From positions 1 to 64,000 of the forward strand of contig SKCR01047755.1 of assembly GCA_019454045.1 (NCBI GenBank): a stretch of 64,000 nucleotides of DNA, read 5' to 3'. Shown one piece after another: positions 57,226-64,000 of this stretch (position 1 is its first letter; the number at the start of each line of letters is the position of its first letter). Origin of the DNA: Zanthoxylum bungeanum (Eukaryota; Streptophyta; Magnoliopsida; Sapindales; Rutaceae). The notes below the pieces were generated by a model. It was given only the letters and a program-made list of their open reading frames with translations, did no database searches and had not been told where the DNA came from. The translations under genes and the position numbers were made by a program.

Positions 57226-59294
57226 ACCGTCAATAGAAATCTCCTCGAGTCGAGTAGCATATGTGATCTTTTGACTATAGGATAATATTTATTTTGTGTG
57301 TGATCCTCCAGTCTTTGATGTCATATTTGTCAGAGACTTTTCATGGTCTGATCACTAGATGTTCATTGGGTGTGGACTGATGTACTCGTTAATCAAGTGC
57401 GTATCAAGATAGGATCTGTCGGCCCGTATGTGTACCAGTTTAGGTACCATATGAGTAAGTCATGATTCTTAAGACTTTGGCCAATACCGATCATCTAGGG
57501 CGGATCCCATATATCAGAAATAGTGTTCTGATTAGTTGTAAAGAATCGTGGACATGTCGACATGAGATGTGCGTCTTGGAAACTTGACGGTGTAATCTAT
57601 ATTTCCTAAGCACAACTCAGATAGCCTACGACAGAGGGATTATTAAACATATATGATGACCTTGACTTGTATAGTTCATAAACATCGTTCGTATTCTTCT
57701 CGAATTCGAAGGTGGTCTAATTGCGTACATATAAGCTAGGCTTATATGACGAACGTGCTGGACTTAGAGAATCTCATAATATGAAGTGTACTCGTTGAGC
57801 ACTTGGGTAGCCGATAATGTTTGATAATAAATAATATTTGATATTATAATTATCGATTAAAATAATTAAGTATTATTAGATAACATTAATTGTTTACTTT
57901 GACCCAATTGGATTAATCCAAAATCACACAATGGCTTTGATGTAATTTCATAAATTCTCTACCATTGGAGGATATTTTGGTAATTCTAAATATTTATTAA
58001 TAGGTGTATTTGGCTTGATTTAATTGGATTAAATCAAAGTGGTAGACAAAGGTGATTAGTCACGCCTAATTTTACATATTTGGACAAATTGGATTAAGCC
58101 CACCTAAGAGTTGAATAAGACTTTTAATAATTAAAAATTACATAAGTTTTGCTATAAAAGGCTAACTCAAGCAAGTTTTTAATCAAGCTTGAGCTTAAGA
58201 AAGTTAAGCTTGTGGAAGCTTAAACAAGCAAGATTTAAAATTATTAGCCCAAGTAAAAGAAATGTTTAGAGAATCTTTGGAAGTTCTCTATAATATTTCA
58301 ACAAGGAGAAATCAAGCTTGGAACATAGAATCAAGCTTGCTAGCATTGGAACCAAGATTGGATCTTGGAGTCAAGCTTGTTAACTTTGGAAGTTCTCTAC
58401 AATATTTCAACAATGAAAAGAAAATTGGATTTTGGAATCAAGCTTACTAGGTAAGTTTGATCTTCTCTAAATCTATATTTTCATTAGTGAGTTGTTTTCA
58501 TTAATGATGCATATAGTGATGTATTATGTATTAGATACATAACAACATATCTTGATGTTAAAATTAGGCTAATGAATTATGTATGGATGCTTTGGAAGTA
58601 TAAATACAATATATTTATGATTGTGTTAAAATGTTCATGTTGGACATGAAACATAAAATTAGAGTTTGGAACTCCATATGATAGCTTGGAGTTATAACTA
58701 CCATTCTAGAATCACTTGACCATCTTTGAGTGACCTAGAATTGTTCATGAGTCACTTTATTGTGAGACTCTATTTTGGTTTATGTTTTGATTCAAAGAAA
58801 TACGTATATGTATTTAAAATACATGTATGTTGATTATATAACACGTGTCGATATTGGTTTTGATGTTAAAATTGGTTTTTTAGGTGTATTGAAGTATTTT
58901 TAGAAAATTGGAAGTGTTTTAAATTGGATTCAAAGCAAATTTTCTCTTTGCCAATATTTTACAAATGGCAGCGTCTCGACTTAGATCTCAAGTGTCGCGA
59001 TTCTCACCCTTGCGCGTCTAGACACCGAGCATTCGCAGATTGGGCATTGCGACTCCCAAGCCTGCACGTCGCGACACGCCGATAGATGTTACCCATGAGC
59101 GCTGAATTTCATTTTCTTTGTTCTGGAGTTTCTGGACTCCAATTCGGCCTCAGTGTTTCCTACGGACTCGTAACAAAATATAATATTCCATAAAATAATT
59201 TGAAAATACATCTATATTTGATATTCATGGGTTAGATCCACTTTCGTTGTATGAGACATCGATCTGACCCTAGAGGTCCCATAACCGCCTAACA
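57226..59294 (+). mobile_element. Solo LTR (family G), right part
   Basis: The continuation of 15789-16210 after A3, ending CCGCCTAACA before GAAAG (59295-59299). TATAAAAGG at 58153-58161 gives + orientation. AAGCTTG recurs many times downstream of the TATA box (58185-58445). A GTCGCGAC motif lies near 59066. Its 3' end aligns in reverse with the LTR starting at 63867. The frame 58262-58450 is not a recognisable gene. Confidence 0.75.
58153..58161 (+). promoter_or_regulatory. TATA box of family G LTR
   Basis: TATAAAAGG in the middle of the LTR. Confidence 0.5.
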
Positions 59295-59299
59295 GAAAG

Positions 59300-60455
59300 G
59301 TCATGTACATTCCTACAAATACTTGAAAGTATGTGGGTGTCTCGCCAAAATGATGGTATTTAAACCTAAGAAGGTTAGATAAGACCAAAAAATATTGACT
59401 GTATATTCGTTGGATATGCTCACAATAATAGCACATATTAATTCTTAGTACATAAATATGAGATTCATGACATCAATTCAAACATGATAATTGAGTCAAT
59501 GAATGCGACATTCTTTGAAAAGACATTTCCTTATAAAGAAAAATAAAGAACAAAGTCTCTCAAAAGAACTATTGACATTGCTACAAGTGGTAATCAAGTT
59601 AACCAAGAATCAAATAAACATGAAAATGCTGAGGAAAATGAACCTAAACGTAGCAAGAGAGCAAGAATGTCTAAGTCATTTGGAATTGATTTTTTAACAT
59701 ATCTATTAGAAAATGAGCCTCAAAGCTATAAAGAAACGATGTCTTCTTCGGACACTCTTTTATGGAAATAGGCTATAAACATTGAGATTGGTTCAATCCT
59801 TCAAAACCATACTTAGGAGTTGGTTAATATTCCTCCAGGTTGTAAGTTGCTGGGCTACAAATGGATTTTCAAATGGAAGATGAAGCCGGATGGATCAATA
59901 AATAAGTATAAGGAAAAACTTGTCAAAAAAGGTTATATAAAAAAGGCATTGATTACTTTGATACCTATTCACCAGTGACTCATATCACTTCAATAAGAAT
60001 GCTTATAGTCATAGCATCTATATTTGGTCTTGAAATACATCAAATGGATGTAAAGACGATATTCTTAAATAGTGAATTAGATGAAGATATTTACATGGAA
60101 TCACCATAAGGTTTCAATATTCATGGGCAAGAACAGAAGGTGTGCAAACTTGTAAAATCCTTATTCGGATTAAAACAAACACCTAAACAATGGCATGAGA
60201 AATTTGACAAAGAGATGTTGTCAAGTGGATTCAAAATCAATGAGTGTGATAAATGTGTGTACAATAAATCAACTCAAAAATGATATGTCATTTTGTGCTT
60301 CTATGTATACAATATGCTGATAATTGATAGTAATCATGAGATGATTCAGTCTATAAAAAAAACTTTGACTAGAAAATTTGACAAGAAAGATTTAGGAATG
60401 GCTGATGTGATTCTAGGAATTAAAATTTCTAAGTCATTTGGACTTGATTTTTTAA
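59300..60455 (+). pseudogene. Copia element F reverse transcriptase remnant
   Basis: The reading frame interrupted at 15788 resumes immediately after the right GAAAG: the integrase tail (YLKV, GCLAK), the linker, then the RVT_2-type RT (LGYKWIFKWKMKPDGS, MDVKTIFLNSELDEDIYMES, KSLFGLKQTPKQW). Several stops and a frame change near 59360 are present. The catalytic YVDD position reads YVYN, so both Asp are lost. The RT ends early at LGIKISKSFG near 60435 and joins LTR-like sequence; RNase H is missing. Confidence 0.88.
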
Positions 60456-60590
60456 GGATAGAGACTTCTCAACTTGGTTTGAAGTTTTTATTTTCTACAA
60501 AAATATTTCACATGTTTTTCTTAAGACTTTGAGTTTTTATTTTGATTTATGGTTTGCATGTTTTTTCTTGAATTATGCCTACAACAATCA
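60456..60590 (+). mobile_element. Fragment of copia F LTR
   Basis: GAGACTTCTCAACTTGGTTTGAAG... to GGTTTGCATGTTTTT aligns with 12590-12720 in the 5' LTR. Confidence 0.7.
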
Positions 60591-62229
60591 AATCATATTA
60601 TGAATATATTTGGAACTATGATTAGTAGGGTCAAAATTTTCCATGTACAAGCATCTTATTACAAGGAACCAAGGGCTCAGTACAAAATGTACTAGAGCCA
60701 TCCAACGACCAACGACCCAGATGAATGTGTTAAGGATTGTGAAAGTGACTTGCATATAATGAAAACATGAAGAAGCCGAATATAAAATGATGAAGTCGTA
60801 GTTTGGAACGAAAGTGTAAATGAGATGTTATGGTGATAATTAGATATTAGATTTCTGGTGATAATTAGATGTTAGATAATATAGCATATGATAAATAATT
60901 GTGCATGTGTGTTGCAATCTGAATCAGAAACTCAGAATCCGATGTTGAAGGTCAGTGTCTGAATCAATACATTAGAGTCAGACTCTATCGCAACCTCGGA
61001 GTCAGACTATACCCCAACCTCAGAATCAGACTCTCTCGAACTAGGCATCAGAATCTCATATACCTGACCCTACCTCACTCAGCATCAGAATCTCAAATAC
61101 CAGACTTAGATATACTATGATGGAGACAAGTGGCGTCATAATTCAAATATTCAAAATATTCAAAAATAGCGCCTTAATTTAAATATTCAAAATATTCAAA
61201 TATTGGAGCCATAATTCAAAATTCAAATATTAGAATTTAGACGACAAATCTGACTATAAATAGAGAGCTGATTTTAGATTACTTGTAACAATAATTATAT
61301 ATAATTTTGAAATCATTCCCATTAATGAAAATATAGTCTCTTAAACATTTTCGTTTTCCAATATTTTCTTATATTTTCTTATTTTTCAAACAACAAATAA
61401 ATCACCAAGAACAACACAAAATGTATAGGAGCCCCCCGATTCATTATTAAAGCAACTGGCAATCTATGATTTATATGTTAATTTCTGTGGGACCCTAATC
61501 TTTTATCTAGCACGCCACTATTGGTGGCTTGGAGGCCAAATCTTTACGCGTAGATCATCGACGATAGATTTTTGATAATTTTTTTTTAGATTATTTATAT
61601 TTTACTATTAGTTAAATAAAAATGAAATATTATTAATTTTGAGATATTATATTTTATTAATAAATTTATAATAAAATAATTTATTATTTTATCAATTAAC
61701 CTTTACATTTTAATAATAAGATGTACTTTTACTTTTGAAAGACCAATTAAAAGATAGATTGTGATGTTTATATCAGTACAATTATCATAGTTTTTCTGAT
61801 ATATTATTCACATTACTTATTACACCTTCAAAATTTTATATTATAACCCATAAATTAATGTATCTATTAAAAAAATTAAAAGAGTATAACACTTTTTATA
61901 CAAACAAATATTGTTACCGATAATCTCAAAACAAAAACAAAAAAGCAATAATATACAACCATCATAAGTAAGAATGTTTAATGATAGGTGAAGCTGTAGC
62001 TACTATAACAGGGGCGATCCATTTCTAAGGAAATATTGCGCATGTACCAAAATTACATATTTTTCCGCTATTATTATTGAATCTGATGTTGAAAATATAG
62101 TTAATTTAATCACTAGTTAGATCTTTCAATCTTTATGCGATTCAGTTAAGATATATAACTCTGAGCATATAATGTATCTGCCCATAAATTAACGAAATTA
62201 ATTAACTTATAACAGGCCGATAATCTTCC
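60591..62229 (+). other. Unassigned AT-rich DNA, one LTR-like promoter
   Basis: No gene. Short TTCAAATATTCAAAATATTC repeats (61140-61240) precede TATAAATAG (61255-61263), which resembles an LTR promoter. CAGAATC/CAGACT motifs recur at 60930-61100. A short duplication, GTGATAATTAGATRTTAG, lies near 60840-60875. Confidence 0.4.
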
Positions 62230-62294
62230 CACTACAACAAAATTGACTTTTAGTGACTAAATTTTCGCCACTAAAAAACAGTTTTCTTGTAGTG
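62230..62294. mobile_element. 65-bp CACTA-like miniature element
   Basis: CACTACAACAAAATTG at one end and CAGTTTTCTTGTAGTG at the other form near-perfect terminal inverted repeats with the CACTA hallmark. A 3-bp TCC duplication flanks it (62227-62229, 62295-62297), the size expected for CACTA elements. The interior holds inverted TTTTAGTG/CACTAAAA sub-repeats. Confidence 0.8.
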
Positions 62295-62694
62295 TCCCTT
62301 TCCCCAAAAACAAAAAAAAAAAAAAAAAAAAACAATCCCCAAGTGATGACGATTAATGAGACGTTGAAATCTTACTTGGGTAATGAATTTGAGACATAAT
62401 TAGTGTACCTAAAGCCAAATATATATATATATTTTTAAATTTTTTTGGGGGAGCTAAACTGGTAATAAAAATGGCTAACAGGGTCCACGTGTTTGAGAAT
62501 AAGAAAAGTAAAAAAGTGAAAGGGATAAGGATAGGGAGACATTCGAAGCTTTGCTTATAAATCAATTCATTCTAAAGTTTCATTTTATTGGCTTTTAAAT
62601 TTCATATATTTATATTTTATTTATAGGCCTTATGCTTTCTCGAGCTACTTTTATCCAACCAATATCGTGACGCCACGTTTATTTATATATACAG
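62295..62694. other. Short AT-rich spacer
   Basis: Poly-A tract near 62310-62330 and a TATATATATAT run near 62420. No gene. Confidence 0.5.
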
Positions 62695-63242
62695 TGTTGG
62701 GTCTATGTGTTGGCTAATTCTGTAACAAACTAAGTTTAATTGAGTGGTAATGAGTTTTGAGTGTTTTAGAACAATTGGACAAGTATTTGGAAGAGATTAG
62801 ATGAAGATTTCAAAGCTCACATTCGAGTTACATTTGTATCAGCGTTCAAACGAAACCTTCCAATGTCTTCATGTTCGAGTTGCGTTCATCTAAGCATTCG
62901 AACAAAACCTTGCACTGTCTTCACGTTCGAGTTGCGTTTATTATCACGTTCGAACGTGGAACGTGGTTTGCAAAACAATGTGCATTCGTCACACGTTCAA
63001 CTGGCGTTCGAAAGCCTCTGTGTATTCTACTTATTTTGAATGTATTTTTGAAGGCATGCAAAAACCCTACCTATATAAAGAATGCCTTAGCCATTTTTAC
63101 CGAGGGTTGGAAACACAAAATACATAGCCTCCATATTCAAAGTTTCCTCCTTATTGAAAGTTCACCTTGAAGACTTCATCAATCTCATGTCTTCTTTATT
63201 TTAGGTGAGTTCTCATTTGATAACCATCAACAAAAATATTAT
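62695..63242 (+). mobile_element. 5' part of a copia family E LTR
   Basis: TGTTGG start; aligns with 5447-6000 (AAGTTTAATTGAG, ACAATTGGACAAGTATTTGG) and has GTTCG/CGAAC motifs at 62820-63010. It breaks off near 63242 into different sequence (TGGGATATATGCCC). The frame 62871-63170 is not convincing. Confidence 0.6.
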
Positions 63243-63866
63243 TGGGATATATGCCCTAAAGCGTGATGTAATATGTAAACGAAAGTTATTTTAATATATG
63301 AACGAGGTAGTTTTCATTTATCAAAGTGTTTATTTTAAATTCGCAAATTATAAATTATGTTTCATACCCTTGATTACTTATGTACTTTCACACTTAGTGT
63401 ATGAGTTTCATACACAAGAGGATTGAGTCTGAAATTAGTAATCTAAAATAGTGTATGAGTTTCATACACAAGAGGATTTGAGTCTGAAATTAGTAATCTA
63501 AAATAGTTTATAAAGAGCAAATAAAGATGGGTACTTTGTTTGTGGTTTATCTATAGTTGTGGTTCATTCTATACATGTATGACGACTTTGATCCGGGATC
63601 GTTCATGTGGTGACATGGGAATTAAGGCACCTTATATGATGAGAACTTATAGGAGTAGACTAAGACATAAACGAATTTCTTTTAATATCCGTTAAAAAAA
63701 TAAATTCATATCAGTCTAATAGATGATCATATATGGATTGATTTGAATCTTGAGTGTACTACGAACTCACGCATGACATGCTATGTCCTTTGATTTATAA
63801 AGGTGAGGTTGGTGAAGAAATTCCGACAAATAATTACGTACTTTGGGGACATGGTTTGGTATGTAG
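63243..63866. other. Unclassified repeat-like sequence
   Basis: It starts TGGGATATATGCCCTAAAGC, which looks like an LTR start. It contains the tandem 54-bp duplication at 63397-63504. No gene. Confidence 0.4.
63397..63504. repeat. Tandem 54-bp duplication with palindrome
   Basis: Two units, each beginning GTGTATGAGTTTCATACAC, an 8-bp inverted repeat with a 3-nt loop. The second unit has a 1-nt insertion. Confidence 0.85.
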
Positions 63867-64000
63867 TGTTGGGGTGGATGTGGGACCCCTATGGTTAGAT
63901 CGATGCCCCGCACAGCGGAAGTGGGTCTAACAATAGATATCAAACATATGTGTATTCTTAAATAATTTAATGGAATACTATATCCCATTACGAGTGCATA
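63867..64000 (-). mobile_element. Family G LTR, 3' end, runs off the window
   Basis: TGTTGGGGTGG, then GTGGGACCCCTATGGTTAGATCGATG, aligns with the reverse complement of 59212-59294, the 3' end of the solo LTR. It is therefore a minus-oriented family G LTR cut by the window end. Confidence 0.6.

Noticed and set aside
63658..63800. A tRNA gene in the terminal region
   Set aside because: No cloverleaf or A/B boxes that I could support.

Overview
The window is repeat-dense nuclear DNA of a flowering plant, probably a eudicot; I cannot name the species. The evidence is plant-type LTR retrotransposons (Athila-clade Ty3/gypsy elements with a tRNA-Asp primer site, Ty1/copia fossils, a LINE with a plant-type RNase H tail), hAT- and CACTA-like miniature elements, and one host-like gene, a lysine-rich arabinogalactan protein on the minus strand near 8.8-9.3 kb. 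I see no rRNA, tRNA or CRISPR.

Layout. 1-6.5 kb: 3' end and LTR of a gypsy-like element with a 91-bp tandem repeat, then eroded LTRs. 6.5-9.5 kb: low-copy-looking DNA with a hAT-like MITE and the AGP exon. 10-11.8 kb: 5'-truncated LINE. From 12.2 to 60.5 kb: one dead copia element split by a nested stack. Layer 1 is the copia element. Layer 2 is a solo LTR at 15789-59294 (target duplication GAAAG). Layer 3 is a 41-kb-span Athila element 'A3' at 16211-57225 (ACCGT), minus strand. Layer 4 is a solo LTR (17336-19318, GTTAC) in A3's 3' LTR, a block of C-family gypsy sequence (20223 to about 41190), and an unclassified LTR-like insert (about 45987-54111). Layer 5 is two young Athila-family elements, 'A1' (23361-33479, CCAT) and 'A2' (46173-53529, TCCGT). 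60.5-64 kb: LTR fragments and a 65-bp CACTA miniature.

Most interesting content. Between pol and the 3' LTR, the position of env-like genes in Athila, A1 carries two extra sense-strand ORFs. One is an intact, intronless, full-length LOG-family protein (cytokinin riboside 5'-monophosphate phosphoribohydrolase). It keeps the PGGxGTxxE motif and the upstream Arg, and ends in a basic cluster plus an LxLxL (EAR-type) C-terminus. The other is a 182-aa protein of unknown function with a CX2CX4CX3C cluster. The older A3 has both genes in the same order. Its LOG copy is still open at 217 aa without indels, but its PGG has become PSD, and its zinc-cluster ORF is broken. A2 shares the LTRs but has lost gag, pol and both genes, and instead carries a 416-aa acidic ORF with a zinc-knuckle-like motif. 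The A1/A2 LTR promoters carry dense G-box (CACGTG) and TGACGTCA sites and paired GCGTCGCGACGC palindromes. A LOG enzyme carried by a retrotransposon lineage is the candidate new system here.
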